DNA of 64,000 nucleotides from Methylobacterium longum (GCF_022179385.1 NZ_BPQS01000009.1:62001-126000), one strand, 5' to 3'. Shown: positions 53,507-63,166, counted from the first letter of the stretch. Numbers and translations are program-made. The notes: generated by a model not told the origin, from the sequence alone.

Positions 53507-55267
53507 TCAATCGGGCAGCGCGAAGACGAGCAGCGCGTCGCCGGTCCCGAACCCGGCGGCCTTCGTGAACGACGCGCCGCCGGCCGCCACCGCCACGTAC
53601 TGCCTGCCGTCCAGCGCGTAGGTCATGGCCGGCCCGCTGAGCCCTGCCCCGCACTGGAAGCGCCAGAGCACCCGCCCGTCGCGGGAATCGTGGGCGTCGA
53701 GATGGCCGTCCTCCTCCCCGGAGAAGACCAGCCCGCCGGCGGTCGCCAGCGTTCCCCCCGAGAGACGGCTTGCCGCGCGGACCGACCACGCGATCTTGCC
53801 GCCGTCGGCGAGGTCGACCGCGGTCAGGGTGCTGAAGGACGGTTCGCCCCTGGCCTCGCCGGTCTCGGTGTAGCGGATCTCCGGTCGCCCGGCGGCGGCC
53901 GGCACCGTCTTCACCGTGTAGGTCGTCGCCCCGTGGCGGACCTGCAGGTACGCGCGCCGTCCATCGTAGGCGGTGGGCGGCCATGAGACCGCCCCGAGGG
54001 GACCGGGCGCCACCACGGTGCCCTGCGGGGTCGGCGGGGCGAACAGGTTCTTCTGGTCGATGAGCGATGCCGAGCGCGCGATCAGCTTCCCGGTGGCGCG
54101 GTCGTGGACGTAGATCCAGCCCGTCTTGCTCGCGGAGGCCACCGCCTTCACGCCGCCGGGCATGTCGAGCAGGAAGGGCGGCGCGGCGACGTCGTAGCCC
54201 CACTCGTCGTGCGGCACCTGCTGGTAGTACCAGCGGAGCGCACCGGTCTTCACGTCGAGGGCGACGAGGCACATCGTGTACAGGTTGTCGCCCGGCCGGG
54301 ACAGGCCGAAGTTCTGCGGCGCCGGGTTGCCTGTCCCCAGGAAGATCAGACCGAGGTCGGCATCGTAGGCCGGCGTCATCCAGAGCGAACCGCCCCCGAC
54401 GCGCCAAGCGTCGCGGTTGGCTGGCGCCGCTGCCTTCTCGGCGGCGATGTCGCGGTGGAGCGGCGTGCCGTCGGCGGTCGTCCCGACGAAGCCGCCCTCC
54501 CAGCCCTCCGGCGGGGTCACGTACCAGCGCCACCGCTCCTCGCCGGTTTTCGCGTCGTAGGCGGCGAGCCAGCCACGCCGCCCGTAGCCGCCCTCGATGC
54601 CGACCACCGACCCGCCGTCGAGGCCGCCGGCCTCGTCCTCGACGTGGAGGCCGTAGCCCGCACCGGTCACGCCGACGATCACCAGCCCGTCGGCGACCAG
54701 CGGCGGCATCTTGAACCCGAGGCGGCTCGAACCCTGCACCGGCTTGCCGCCGAGCGTCGCCGCCAGCCCCGACGCCGTCTCGCTCTCGCCCTCCTCCGGG
54801 CGCACCGCCTCCTTGTCCCAGACCGTCCGGCCCGTCTTGGCGTCGAGCGCGATCAGCCGCCCGTCCATGGTCGCCTCGAAGACGAGTCCACCGGACACGG
54901 CGAGCCCACGGTTGGAGGGCGGCCCGAAGATCTTCTCCGTGCGTGGCCTGTGCGTGTAGGTCCAGAGGGGCTCACCGGTCTTCGCGTCGAGGGCCGCGAC
55001 GTTGTTCTGGGTCGTGGAGACGTAGAGGGTGCCGTCCACCATCACCGGCTGCGCCTGGAAGTAGCCGGTGATCCCGGTCTGGAAGATCCAGGCGGGCCGC
55101 AGCCGGGCGACGCTGTCGCGGTCGATCTGGGTCAGATCGGAGAAGTTGCGGTTGCTCGGGTCATGCCCGAAGGCGGGCCAGGGCGTCTCGGCGGCGAATC
55201 CCGATGTGGCGCCGACCACCGCGGCGGCGCCGACGAGGATGGTTCCCGACCATTTCTGCAAAGCCAT
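53507..55267 (-). CDS. Soluble PQQ-dependent dehydrogenase-type quinoprotein
   Basis: 586 residues from ATG 55267 with a signal peptide (ILVGAAAVVGATSGFAAE). Eight-bladed propeller repeats (YVSTTQNNVAALDAKTGEPL, LAAYDAKTGEERWRW, LVALDVKTGALRWYY) are those of methanol/ethanol dehydrogenases. Metal ligands corresponding to MxaF Glu177 and Asn261 appear as Glu225 (GIEGGYGRRG) and Asn314 (GTGNPAPQN). The catalytic-base region reads HDEWGYDVAA: MxaF/XoxF have Asp where Gly357 is, while Asp359 matches the extra lanthanide-binding Asp of XoxF. No adjacent Cys-Cys and no CxxCH haem. Substrate unknown. Confidence 0.85.
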   Translation of the reverse strand: MALQKWSGTILVGAAAVVGATSGFAAETPWPAFGHDPSNRNFSDLTQIDRDSVARLRPAWIFQTGITGYFQAQPVMVDGTLYVSTTQNNVAALDAKTGEPLWTYTHRPRTEKIFGPPSNRGLAVSGGLVFEATMDGRLIALDAKTGRTVWDKEAVRPEEGESETASGLAATLGGKPVQGSSRLGFKMPPLVADGLVIVGVTGAGYGLHVEDEAGGLDGGSVVGIEGGYGRRGWLAAYDAKTGEERWRWYVTPPEGWEGGFVGTTADGTPLHRDIAAEKAAAPANRDAWRVGGGSLWMTPAYDADLGLIFLGTGNPAPQNFGLSRPGDNLYTMCLVALDVKTGALRWYYQQVPHDEWGYDVAAPPFLLDMPGGVKAVASASKTGWIYVHDRATGKLIARSASLIDQKNLFAPPTPQGTVVAPGPLGAVSWPPTAYDGRRAYLQVRHGATTYTVKTVPAAAGRPEIRYTETGEARGEPSFSTLTAVDLADGGKIAWSVRAASRLSGGTLATAGGLVFSGEEDGHLDAHDSRDGRVLWRFQCGAGLSGPAMTYALDGRQYVAVAAGGASFTKAAGFGTGDALLVFALPD

Positions 55268-55332
55268 TCTCCGTTCAGGGCCAGCTGTCGTGCGCATCGG
55301 ATCGTGCCTCGCGGCGAGGCCGAGAGCCGGCT

Positions 55333-55860
55333 CTAACGCCGCGCCGCGCGGTCGAGCTGATCGGGCGTCGCCTGGGCGCCCATGGCCCGTGCCATGTCGG
55401 CCGCCGTCTGGCCGGAGGCGTCGCGGCGGTCCGGGTCAGCGCCGTGCTGGAGGAGCAGGTCGACCATCTCGGTCCGGTCGAACATGGCCGCCGTCATCAG
55501 GGCGGTTCGCGTGCCGTCGCCGGTCCCGTCCACCGCCGCCCCGTGCTGGAGCAGCAGCCGCGCGATCGCCAGATCGTTCTTGAACGCCGCGCCGGCCAGC
55601 GGCGTCTGGCCGCGATCGTTGGCCAGTTCCGGGTCGCCGCCCGCCTCCAGAACGACCCGGGCCGCTTCCTCCTGACCGTTATAGGCGGCCAGCATCAGCA
55701 GGCTGTCACCATTGTCGTTGCGCAGGTTCGCCGGCAACCCCTGCCCGAACAGGTCGGCGAGTTCCCCGGCATGGCCCATCCGCGCGTACTGGAAGACGCG
55801 GGCCGCGAAGGCCAGGGTATCGTCGTCGAGGGTCGGGGGGGTGTTCGTCTCTGAGGCCAT
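55333..55860 (-). CDS. Ankyrin-repeat protein
   Basis: 175 residues from ATG 55860. Four ankyrin repeats: NGDSLLMLAAYNGQEEAARV, RGQTPLAGAAFKNDLAIARL, TRTALMTAAMFDRTEMVDLL and SGQTAADMARAMGA, each followed by a GADP-type loop. No signal peptide. In proteobacteria such small ankyrin proteins are often next to peroxide defence genes; here it sits upstream of the PQQ dehydrogenase (66 bases), so co-expression is possible. Confidence 0.88.
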   Translation of the reverse strand: MASETNTPPTLDDDTLAFAARVFQYARMGHAGELADLFGQGLPANLRNDNGDSLLMLAAYNGQEEAARVVLEAGGDPELANDRGQTPLAGAAFKNDLAIARLLLQHGAAVDGTGDGTRTALMTAAMFDRTEMVDLLLQHGADPDRRDASGQTAADMARAMGAQATPDQLDRAARR

Positions 55861-55998
55861 CGTGCGCTCGCCACTCGCCGGGGCTGATCGGGGCCGGTGC
55901 GGCATTCGCGTTCGGCCTCGCCGGGAACAGTTTTACCGCGACGCTCGTTCCAGCCGCCAACCTGGCCCACAATGGCCCGGCGCCTCCGGAGCGCGACG

Positions 55999-56217
55999 AT
56001 GCCCCGTCCATTCGAACCTTTTGCCGACGCGCTGCGCACCGCGCGCGAGATCGTCCGCGAGCGGGGCGGCGCCCTCGCGGCGGCGGCCGGCCAGTCCGAT
56101 CATCGCGCCTACGACGAAGCCTGCGACGCCCTCGTGGTCCGGATCGCGCAGGCGATCGTCGACGCGAGCGAGGCCGCGACGAGCCGCCATCTGGGCCGGG
56201 ACAACGCGGCCGCGTGA
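55999..56217 (+). CDS. Small hypothetical protein
   Basis: 72 residues from ATG 55999 with CGGAG upstream. Helical, charged (FADALRTAREIVRERGGALA, YDEACDALVVRIAQAIVDAS). No known domain. Converges with uvrB, 18 bases from its stop. Confidence 0.55.
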   Translation: MPRPFEPFADALRTAREIVRERGGALAAAAGQSDHRAYDEACDALVVRIAQAIVDASEAATSRHLGRDNAAA

Positions 56218-56235
56218 GGTCCCGGCGGTCGCCGG

Positions 56236-59013
56236 TCAGCTCCGCCGCCTGCCGCCCCCGCCCTTGTATTTCGGTTTCTGCCCGCCGAGCCCCTGCGTCG
56301 AGCGCGGCTTGGGGCGCTCCTGCCAGACCGGCGCGCTGCCGACGGGCAGCTCGCGGTCCGTGCCGGGACCCATATTGTCGAGGTCGGGCTTGGCGATCCG
56401 GCTGCCGCCCGCCCCGCGCGGCGGCTTCCGGCCGAACTTGCCGGCCTCGCGCTCCACGTCGCCCTGCCGCGCCATCGGGTCGTCGGAGACCAGCAGCTCG
56501 GTGGCCTGGAGTCGCTTCAGCTCGTCGCGCAGCCGCGCCGCCTCCTCGAAGTCGAGGTCCGCAGCGGCCGCGCGCATGCGCTTCTCGAGGTCCGCCATCA
56601 CGGCCTTGAGGTTGTGGCCGACGGTGATCGCGTCCTTGGCCAACCCGGTATCGACCTGGACGTGGTCGCGCTCGAACACGCTGCTGAGGATGTCGGCGAT
56701 GCTGCGCTTCACGCTCTGCGGCGTGATCCCGTGCTCCTCGTTGTAGGCGAGCTGCTTGGTGCGGCGCCGCTCGGTCTCGGCCATCGCCCGCTCCATCGAG
56801 CCGGTGATGGAGTCCGCGTACAGGATGCAGCGCGCGTCGGCGTTGCGGGCGGCGCGGCCGATGGTCTGGATCAGCGAGGTCTCAGAGCGGAGAAAACCCT
56901 CCTTGTCGGCGTCGAGGATCGCCACCAGGGCGCATTCCGGGATGTCGAGGCCCTCGCGCAGCAGGTTGATGCCGATCAGCACGTCGAAGGCGCCGAGGCG
57001 GAGGTCGCGGATGATCTCGATCCGCTCCAGCGTGTCGATGTCGGAGTGCATGTAGCGCACCCGCACGCTGTTCTCGTGCAGGTATTCGGTGAGGTCCTCG
57101 GCCATGCGCTTGGTCAGCGTGGTCACGAGCGTCCGGTAGCCCGCCTGGGCCACCTCCCGGACTTCGCCGAGGAGATCGTCCACCTGGCTGCGGGCCGGGC
57201 GGATCTCGATCACCGGATCGACAAGGCCCGTCGGGCGAATGACCTGTTCGGCGAAGACGCCGCCGGTCTGCTCCATCTCCCACTTTCCCGGCGTGGCCGA
57301 GACGTGGACGGTCATCGGCCGCATCGCATCCCATTCCTCGAAGCGGAGCGGGCGGTTGTCCAGGCAGGAGGGCAGCCGGAAGCCATATTCGGCGAGCGTC
57401 GCCTTCCGGCGGAAGTCGCCCCGGTACATGCCGCCGATCTGCGGCACCGTCACGTGGCTCTCGTCGGTGAAGACGAGCGCGTTGTCGGGCAGGTACTCAA
57501 ACAGGGTCGGCGGCGGCTCTCCCGGCTTCCGGCCGGTGAGGTAGCGGGAATAGTTCTCGATGCCGTTGCAGGCGCCGGTGGCCTCGATCATCTCGATGTC
57601 GAAGGTGCAGCGCTGGTCGATGCGCTGCGCCTCGATGAGGCGGCCCATCTTGGTCAACTCCTCGATCCGGCCGTTCAGCTCGTTCTTGATGCCCTTGATC
57701 GCCTGCTGCAGCGTCGGGCGCGGCGTGACGTAGTGCGAGTTGGCGTAGACCTTCACGAACTTGAGCTCGGAGATGGTCTTGCCGGTGAGCGGATCGAATT
57801 CGACGATGCTCTCGACCTCGTCGCCGAACAGCCCGATCCGCCAGCCGCGGTCCTCCAGGTGGGCCGGCCACAGCTCGATGGAATCGCCCCGCACCCGGAA
57901 GGTGCCGCGGGCGAAATCCGACTGGATCCGCTTGTACTGCAGGGCCACGAGGTCGGCGATCAGCTGGCGCTGCTCGATGCGCTCGCCCAGCGACACCGTG
58001 AACGACATCGCCGTGTAGGTCTCGACCGAGCCGATGCCGTAGATGCACGAGACGGAGGCGACGATGATCACGTCGTCGCGCTCCAGGAGCGCCCGGGTGG
58101 CGGCGTGGCGCATCCGGTCGATCTGCTCGTTGATCGACGATTCCTTCTCGATGAACGTGTCGGAGCGCGGGACGTAGGCCTCGGGCTGGTAATAATCGTA
58201 GTAGGAGACGAAATACTCGACGGCGTTTTCGGGGAAGAAGGTCTTGAACTCCCCGTAGAGCTGCGCGGCCAGCGTCTTATTGGGCGCGAGGATGAGGGCC
58301 GGACGCTGCGTCTCCTCGATGATCTTGGCCATCGTGAAGGTCTTGCCCGAGCCGGTGACGCCGAGCAGCACCTGATCGCGCTCCAGGGCCTGGACGCCGC
58401 CGACCAGCTCGGCGATCGCCCGGGGCTGGTCGCCGGCCGGCGTGAACTCGGATTTCAGCGTGAACCGGACGCCGCCCTCGGATTTCTGCGGCCGCTCCGG
58501 CCGATGCGGCACCCAGGTCTTGCCGTCCTTGAACAGCGGGTTGCCCTCGATGAGCAGGCGCTCCAGCGCCGTCACCGTCGCCGAGGCGCCGCCGTCGCCG
58601 CCCGGATCCGGCAGGTCGGCGCCCTCGGGCGCCGGACCGTCCTCGGGCGGCGTCAGGCCGAGCGCCTGGGCGAGGCGCGGATCAACATCGGCCGCGTCGC
58701 CGAGGGCGTACCCGGCCTGCGGGGCCTCGGCGAAGCCGTCGCGGGCGATCTCGGCCCGGCGCGTGGCGGCCTTGCCGCTGGCGCTCTTGCCGCTGCCGCT
58801 CTTGCCGCTGCCGCTCTTGCCAGCCCCGCCCTTGGGCTTGCCAGGCCGCGCCGGCGCCTCAGGGGGCGGTTCGATCGGCGCCGGCCGGTTGCGGTTGAGC
58901 GCCGGGTTCAGCAACTCGGCGAGATAAGTGTCGAGCGGTTTCAATTCCGGCTTCGACGCCTTGGCGGAGGAGGCCGTGACGGAAGCGGCACGCGATTTCT
59001 TCGGAGCGGGCAT
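56236..59013 (-). CDS. uvrB: Excinuclease ABC subunit B with long N-terminal extension
   Basis: 925 residues from ATG 59013; E. coli UvrB has 673. Residues 1-180 are an extra, low-complexity tail with a GKSGS repeat. The enzyme proper starts near 182 ([18 protein letters not shown]) with Walker [12 protein letters not shown] (218-225), the damage-probing hairpin [46 protein letters not shown] and QTIGRAARN. The C-terminal UVR motif is [20 protein letters not shown] and a basic Gly-rich end follows. UvrB verifies damage and recruits UvrC in nucleotide excision repair. Confidence 0.97.
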   Translation of the reverse strand: MPAPKKSRAASVTASSAKASKPELKPLDTYLAELLNPALNRNRPAPIEPPPEAPARPGKPKGGAGKSGSGKSGSGKSASGKAATRRAEIARDGFAEAPQAGYALGDAADVDPRLAQALGLTPPEDGPAPEGADLPDPGGDGGASATVTALERLLIEGNPLFKDGKTWVPHRPERPQKSEGGVRFTLKSEFTPAGDQPRAIAELVGGVQALERDQVLLGVTGSGKTFTMAKIIEETQRPALILAPNKTLAAQLYGEFKTFFPENAVEYFVSYYDYYQPEAYVPRSDTFIEKESSINEQIDRMRHAATRALLERDDVIIVASVSCIYGIGSVETYTAMSFTVSLGERIEQRQLIADLVALQYKRIQSDFARGTFRVRGDSIELWPAHLEDRGWRIGLFGDEVESIVEFDPLTGKTISELKFVKVYANSHYVTPRPTLQQAIKGIKNELNGRIEELTKMGRLIEAQRIDQRCTFDIEMIEATGACNGIENYSRYLTGRKPGEPPPTLFEYLPDNALVFTDESHVTVPQIGGMYRGDFRRKATLAEYGFRLPSCLDNRPLRFEEWDAMRPMTVHVSATPGKWEMEQTGGVFAEQVIRPTGLVDPVIEIRPARSQVDDLLGEVREVAQAGYRTLVTTLTKRMAEDLTEYLHENSVRVRYMHSDIDTLERIEIIRDLRLGAFDVLIGINLLREGLDIPECALVAILDADKEGFLRSETSLIQTIGRAARNADARCILYADSITGSMERAMAETERRRTKQLAYNEEHGITPQSVKRSIADILSSVFERDHVQVDTGLAKDAITVGHNLKAVMADLEKRMRAAAADLDFEEAARLRDELKRLQATELLVSDDPMARQGDVEREAGKFGRKPPRGAGGSRIAKPDLDNMGPGTDRELPVGSAPVWQERPKPRSTQGLGGQKPKYKGGGGRRRS
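58771..58815 (-). repeat. 15-bp tandem repeat inside uvrB
   Basis: Three copies of CTTGCCGCTGCCGCT (plus-strand notation; the first copy has one change) run from 58771 to 58815 and continue as a partial CTTGCC. They encode the [10 protein letters not shown] repeat of the UvrB N-terminal tail. Unit length is a multiple of three, so copy-number change would keep frame. Confidence 0.85.
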
Positions 59014-59265
59014 GGAGACAATATGGGCCTGTCGCGGCCCGCGAGAAACCCTGCCGCGCCGGGGAGTTTTGCCGCTCCCGCCCACCCGTCCGCCCGCCCC
59101 GGTCCGGCGGTGCGCCACTGCGGCTGCGCGCGCGGCATGAGGCCCGCAATACATCCCCTTTCCAGAGTTCGTCCTGTCGCGGACTGGACTCGCTCGGCCG
59201 ATGGCCGGAAAACCCGCCGTCATGACGGACGCGAATCGGCTTGCGACGATCCGGTCGGCCCGTTA

Positions 59266-59280
59266 CTTTGCAGTGCAAAG
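59266..59280. promoter_or_regulatory. Perfect palindrome before the membrane protein/regulator pair
   Basis: CTTTGCAGTGCAAAG has perfect 7-base arms around a central G and ends 18 bases before the ATG at 59299. Position over the promoter/RBS region and the presence of a winged-helix regulator in the same operon suggest an autoregulatory operator. Confidence 0.6.
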
Positions 59281-59298
59281 CGCGATGAAGCCCGGGGC

Positions 59299-59925
59299 AT
59301 GAGGGCCATGCAGGACCTGGACAGGGCATTGGCCGACATCGTCGCGATCCGTTCCCAGATCGCGCGCGGCACGGCGTTCCGTGGGGTCGGCGCAGCCACC
59401 CTCGCCGGGACCGGCGGCCTCGCGCTCGCCTGCGCGGTGGGGCAGGCCCTGTGGCTCGGCGACCCGATGGCGCGGCCGGGCCTGTTCTTCGGCCTCTGGA
59501 TCGCCGCGGCCCTCGCGGCCTTCCTGATGATCGGCATCGAGGCGGTCCGGCGCAGCCGCCGCCTGCATTCCGGCCTCGCCGACGCGATGGTGTGGAACGC
59601 CATCGAGGTGTTCCTGCCGGCCGCGGGCGCGGGGGCCTGTCTCGCCTTGGTCATCGCCCGGTTCGCCCCGGGCGAGGTCTGGATGCTGCCGGGCCTGTGG
59701 CAAGTGCTGGTCGGTCTCGGCCTGTTCGCCTCGGCGCGCATCCTGCCCCGGGCGGTACAGGCGATCGGCGCCTGGTATCTGCTCGCCGGCCTCGTCGTCC
59801 TGGCGGTCTCGGCGGGGACGCATGCCCTGTCGCCCTGGACGATGGGCCTGCCCTTCCTGGTCGGCCAAGTGTGGCTGGCGGCGATCATCCACCACGGCGC
59901 GCGATCCTGCGATGACGACCACTGA
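59299..59925 (+). CDS. Six-helix membrane protein of unknown function
   Basis: 208 residues from ATG 59299 (ATG 59308 is equally plausible). After a short N-terminal amphipathic segment (LDRALADIVAIRSQIARGTA) there are about six hydrophobic helices. The protein ends in HHGARSCDDDH. No transporter signature recognised. The downstream regulator gene overlaps its 3' end by 14 bases, so the two form a membrane protein/transcription factor pair. Confidence 0.75.
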   Translation: MRAMQDLDRALADIVAIRSQIARGTAFRGVGAATLAGTGGLALACAVGQALWLGDPMARPGLFFGLWIAAALAAFLMIGIEAVRRSRRLHSGLADAMVWNAIEVFLPAAGAGACLALVIARFAPGEVWMLPGLWQVLVGLGLFASARILPRAVQAIGAWYLLAGLVVLAVSAGTHALSPWTMGLPFLVGQVWLAAIIHHGARSCDDDH

Positions 59926-60301
59926 CCGGGACGACGGGCGGTTTTCCTACGAGGGGCTGGACCGGATCATCCACGAGCGGGCGCGGCTGAGCGTGCTGAC
60001 CTCGCTCGTGGCCCATCCGAAGGGCCTGTCCTTCCCGGACCTCAAGCGCCTCTGCGGATTGACCGACGGCAACCTCAGCCGCCACCTCGCCGTTCTCAGT
60101 GAGGCTGATCTCGTGAGCCTGGAGAAAGGCTTCGCGCACAACCGGCCGCAGACGGTGTGCCGGCTGACCGCGATCGGGCGCCAGCGGTTCATCGGCTACC
60201 TGGGCGTGCTCGAACAGGTGGTGCGGGACGCCGCAACGGCCGCGGACCGCGGCGCGGAAAGCGGGCGTCGCGGCCTCGATCCGGCCGCGAAACCGGCGTG
60301 A
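59912..60301 (+). CDS. Winged-helix transcriptional regulator
   Basis: 129 residues from ATG 59912. The DNA-binding domain (about 18-100) reads FSYEGLDRIIHERARLSVLT, HPKGLSFPDLKRLCGLTDGN, LSRHLAVLSEADLVSLEKGF and TVCRLTAIGRQRF: a MarR/ArsR-like wHTH of the type that usually binds as a dimer to short palindromes. No metal or ligand site visible. It probably represses its own operon through the palindrome at 59266. Confidence 0.85.
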   Translation: MTTTDRDDGRFSYEGLDRIIHERARLSVLTSLVAHPKGLSFPDLKRLCGLTDGNLSRHLAVLSEADLVSLEKGFAHNRPQTVCRLTAIGRQRFIGYLGVLEQVVRDAATAADRGAESGRRGLDPAAKPA

Positions 60302-60378
60302 GACCGCCGGATCCGGCCGGGATTGTTAATGTTGACCCGATAAACCTCAGTGATACGCCCATGCCGGGAGACTTTTCG

Positions 60379-61104
60379 ATGCAGAGCGAAGCGGAGCCCA
60401 AGGGCCTGCACGCCGCGATCATCATGGACGGCAACGGGCGTTGGGCGACGCAGCGCGGCCTGCCGCGGCTCGCCGGCCATCACCGCGGCGTCGAGGCGAT
60501 CCGTCGCACCGCCGAGGCCTGCCCGGATCACGGCATCGGCACGCTCACGCTCTACGCCTTCTCGGCGGATAACTGGCAGCGCCCGGTGGAGGAGGTCGGC
60601 GGCCTGATGCGCCTCCTGCGCTCCTACCTGCGCAACGAGACCCAGAGGCTCGCCCGGACGGGAACGCGGCTCAGCGTCGTGGGCCGCCGCGACCGGTTGC
60701 CGGACGGCATCCCCGAGGCCATCCTGGCGGCGGAGGCGGCGACCGCGTCCGGCACCCGCCTGCACCTGCGGATCTGCGTGGACTACTCGGCCCGCGACGC
60801 GATCATCGCGGCGGCGCAGACGCTTCACGGCGCGGACGCGGTGACGCGCGAGAGCTTCGGCGCGCTCCTGGCCGGCCCGATGCACGGGTCGCCGGTCGAG
60901 GTGGACCTGCTGATCCGCACCGGCGGCGAGCGGCGCCTGTCGGACTTCATGCTGTGGGAAGCGGCCTACGCGGAGCTGCATTTCACCGAGCGGATGTGGC
61001 CGGATTTCGGCCCCGACGACCTGGCCGAGGCCGTGGCCGAGTTCGCCCGCCGCGAGCGCCGCTTCGGCGGTCTGAAGACGTCCGCGGTTCCTGCCGCCGC
61101 GTGA
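60379..61104 (+). CDS. Cis-prenyltransferase, UppS-like
   Basis: 241 residues from ATG 60379, chosen for the GGGAG eight bases upstream (ATG 60361 is possible). Catalytic Asp17 in HAAIIMDGNGRWATQRGLPR, GHHRGVEAIRRTAEAC, TLYAFSADNWQRP and RTGGERRLSDFMLWEAAYAE, then WPDF. These are the five conserved regions of undecaprenyl diphosphate synthase. No neighbouring cdsA, dxr or lpx genes as in the usual uppS cluster, so this may be a second homologue making a shorter or different polyprenyl diphosphate. Confidence 0.88.
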   Translation: MQSEAEPKGLHAAIIMDGNGRWATQRGLPRLAGHHRGVEAIRRTAEACPDHGIGTLTLYAFSADNWQRPVEEVGGLMRLLRSYLRNETQRLARTGTRLSVVGRRDRLPDGIPEAILAAEAATASGTRLHLRICVDYSARDAIIAAAQTLHGADAVTRESFGALLAGPMHGSPVEVDLLIRTGGERRLSDFMLWEAAYAELHFTERMWPDFGPDDLAEAVAEFARRERRFGGLKTSAVPAAA

Positions 61105-61147
61105 GCGCGCTTGACGGGTCCGGCCCGACGCGCAGAGGGTCCCCGGC

Positions 61148-62389
61148 ATGATCGAGACCCTCGCGCAACGCCGTGTCCTCCTCGTCATCGGCGGCGGGAT
61201 CGCGGCCTACAAGGCCCTCGACCTGATCCGGCGCCTGCGCGAGCGCGGCGCGAGCGTCTGCCCCCTGCTGACCGAGGGCGCGCAGGAATTCGTGACACCG
61301 CTGGCCGCCGCCGCGCTGGCCGGGGAGCGCGCCCATACCGACCTGTTCGATCGGGCCTCCGAGGCCGAGATCGGCCACATCAAACTGGCCCGTCAGGCGG
61401 ATGCCGTGGTGGTGGCGCCCGCCACCGCCAACCTGATGGCCCGCATGGCCGGCGGCCACGCCGCTGACCTCGCGACGACGGTCCTGCTGGCCACGACCCT
61501 GCCGATCCTGATCGCTCCGGCCATGAACGTGCAGATGTGGGCCCATCCCGCCACGCGCCGCAACCGCGCGACCCTGGAGGGCGACGGCGTGCGGATCGTC
61601 GGCCCCAATGCCGGCAGGATGGCGGAGGCGGAGAGCGGCCCGGGCCGCATGGCCGAGCCCAACGAGATCGCCGACGCCCTGGAGCGGCTGCTGGGCGGGC
61701 ACTCCGGTGAGCAGGTGCTGGCGGGCCGCCGCGTGCTCGTGACCTCCGGACCGACCCACGAGCCGATCGATCCGGTCCGCTACATCGCCAACCGTTCGTC
61801 CGGCCGCCAGGGCCACGCGATCGCGGCCGCCGCCGCGCGGGCGGGCGCCGCCGTGACCCTCGTGTCCGGGCCGGTGGGGATCCCCGATCCGCCGGGCGTC
61901 GGCGTCGTCCGGGTCGAGAGCGCCCGGGAGATGCTGGCGGCCGTCGAGGCGGCACTCCCGGCCGACATCGCCGTCTTCGCCGCCGCGGTGGCCGATTGGC
62001 GCCCGGAGCGGGAGGCGGGCGCGAAGAAGATCAAGAAGGACGGCGCCGGTCCTGCGCCGATGCCGCTGGTGGAGAATCCCGACATCCTCGCCACGGTCGC
62101 CCGGATGCCGACGGGTCGCCCACCCCTCGTGGTCGGCTTCGCCGCCGAGACCGAGGCGGTCCTCGACCACGCGCGAGCCAAGATCGCCCGCAAGGGCTGT
62201 GACCTGATCGTGGCGAACGACGTGTCGGCCGAGGGCGGCGTCATGGGGGGTATCGACAACGCCGTTCACCTGATCGGCCGGGACGGCTCAGTCGAGTCCT
62301 GGCCGCGCCTCGGCAAGAACGAGGTCGCCCGCCGACTGATGGCGCACTTCGCCGGAATGCTCGCCGGGCGATACCGGCCCGAGACCTGA
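61148..62389 (+). CDS. coaBC: Bifunctional phosphopantothenoylcysteine decarboxylase/synthetase
   Basis: 413 residues. CoaC half (1-185): flavin-binding GGGIAAYKALDLIRRLRERG, active His77 in IGHIKLARQADAVVVAPATA, and APAMNVQMW (Asn127). CoaB half: VLVTSGPTHEPIDPVRYIAN, RSSGRQGHAIA, FAAAVADWRPE and KKIKKDG. In E. coli the decarboxylase loop has a catalytic Cys before GPGRM (ACGDIGPGRM); here the stretch reads NAGRMAEAESGPGRMAEP with Glu160 at that place. The enzyme makes phosphopantetheine precursor for coenzyme A. Confidence 0.93.
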   Translation: MIETLAQRRVLLVIGGGIAAYKALDLIRRLRERGASVCPLLTEGAQEFVTPLAAAALAGERAHTDLFDRASEAEIGHIKLARQADAVVVAPATANLMARMAGGHAADLATTVLLATTLPILIAPAMNVQMWAHPATRRNRATLEGDGVRIVGPNAGRMAEAESGPGRMAEPNEIADALERLLGGHSGEQVLAGRRVLVTSGPTHEPIDPVRYIANRSSGRQGHAIAAAAARAGAAVTLVSGPVGIPDPPGVGVVRVESAREMLAAVEAALPADIAVFAAAVADWRPEREAGAKKIKKDGAGPAPMPLVENPDILATVARMPTGRPPLVVGFAAETEAVLDHARAKIARKGCDLIVANDVSAEGGVMGGIDNAVHLIGRDGSVESWPRLGKNEVARRLMAHFAGMLAGRYRPET

Positions 62390-62715
62390 CGCGGTTGAGG
62401 TCCGTCGGCGTCGCGCGGCCCGAAGGATCCGGACGCGCCAGCGCGAAGCGTCCCTGCCGGTCGATCTGTGCCGCCGCGCGGCGCCCGTGGGGCTCGGTCC
62501 CGACGCACCTGCGCCCGGTGCCGGACCTGCGCGCCATCGCTCAGGTTGAGGAACGCCGGCTCGCCCCTCCCGCGGGCTACCCGGAAGGGGCATGATCGCG
62601 GTGGCGATGAAGGGCATGGAGCCTGGCGCCGCCCTGTCGCTGGCCTGGACCGGCGCGAGCCGGTAGAAGGCCTGCCGACGGCCGGCGCGGACGGCGCCGG
62701 TCCCAGGGAGAAACC
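62390..62715. other. 326-base intergenic region
   Basis: Separates coaBC from the FKBP gene. Small open frames on both strands show no domain or good ribosome-binding site. No RNA or repeat was recognised. Confidence 0.4.
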
Positions 62716-63132
62716 ATGCCTCGCCTGTCCCTCATCACCGGAGCCGCGTTGATCGCCATGACCACAGCTGCCACTGCCGAGATCGTGACCCTGCCCTCGG
62801 GCCTTCGGTACCAGGACGAAGTCGTCGGGACGGGGCCGGAGCCGAAGGCCGGCCAGCAGGTCACCGTCCAGTACACGGGCTGGCTCGACGAGGGCGGCAA
62901 GAAGGGCAAGAAGTTCGACTCCTCCCGCGACCGCAACCAGCCCTTCTCCTTCCCGCTCGGGGCCGGACAGGTCATCAAGGGCTGGGACGAGGGCGTCGCC
63001 ACGATGAAGACCGGGGGCAAGCGCACCCTGATCATCCCGCCACAGCTCGGCTACGGCGCCCGGGGGGCCGGCGGCGTGATCCCGCCGAACGCCACGCTGA
63101 TCTTCGACGTCGAACTCCTCGGCGCGAAGTAA
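62716..63132 (+). CDS. Secreted FKBP-type peptidyl-prolyl isomerase
   Basis: 138 residues from ATG 62716 with GGGAG upstream. Signal peptide ([19 protein letters not shown]). FKBP core: [80 protein letters not shown]. All typical active-site aromatics are present. Periplasmic proline isomerase and folding helper. Confidence 0.93.
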   Translation: MPRLSLITGAALIAMTTAATAEIVTLPSGLRYQDEVVGTGPEPKAGQQVTVQYTGWLDEGGKKGKKFDSSRDRNQPFSFPLGAGQVIKGWDEGVATMKTGGKRTLIIPPQLGYGARGAGGVIPPNATLIFDVELLGAK

Positions 63133-63166
63133 CGGTCGGGCTGCGCGACGGCGAGAGGCTGGAACC

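Noticed and set aside
56614..59298. Long plus-strand frame antisense to uvrB, continuous with the six-helix membrane protein
   Set aside because: Only the part from 59299 on has hydrophobic helices and a start; the rest is a GC-driven shadow of uvrB.
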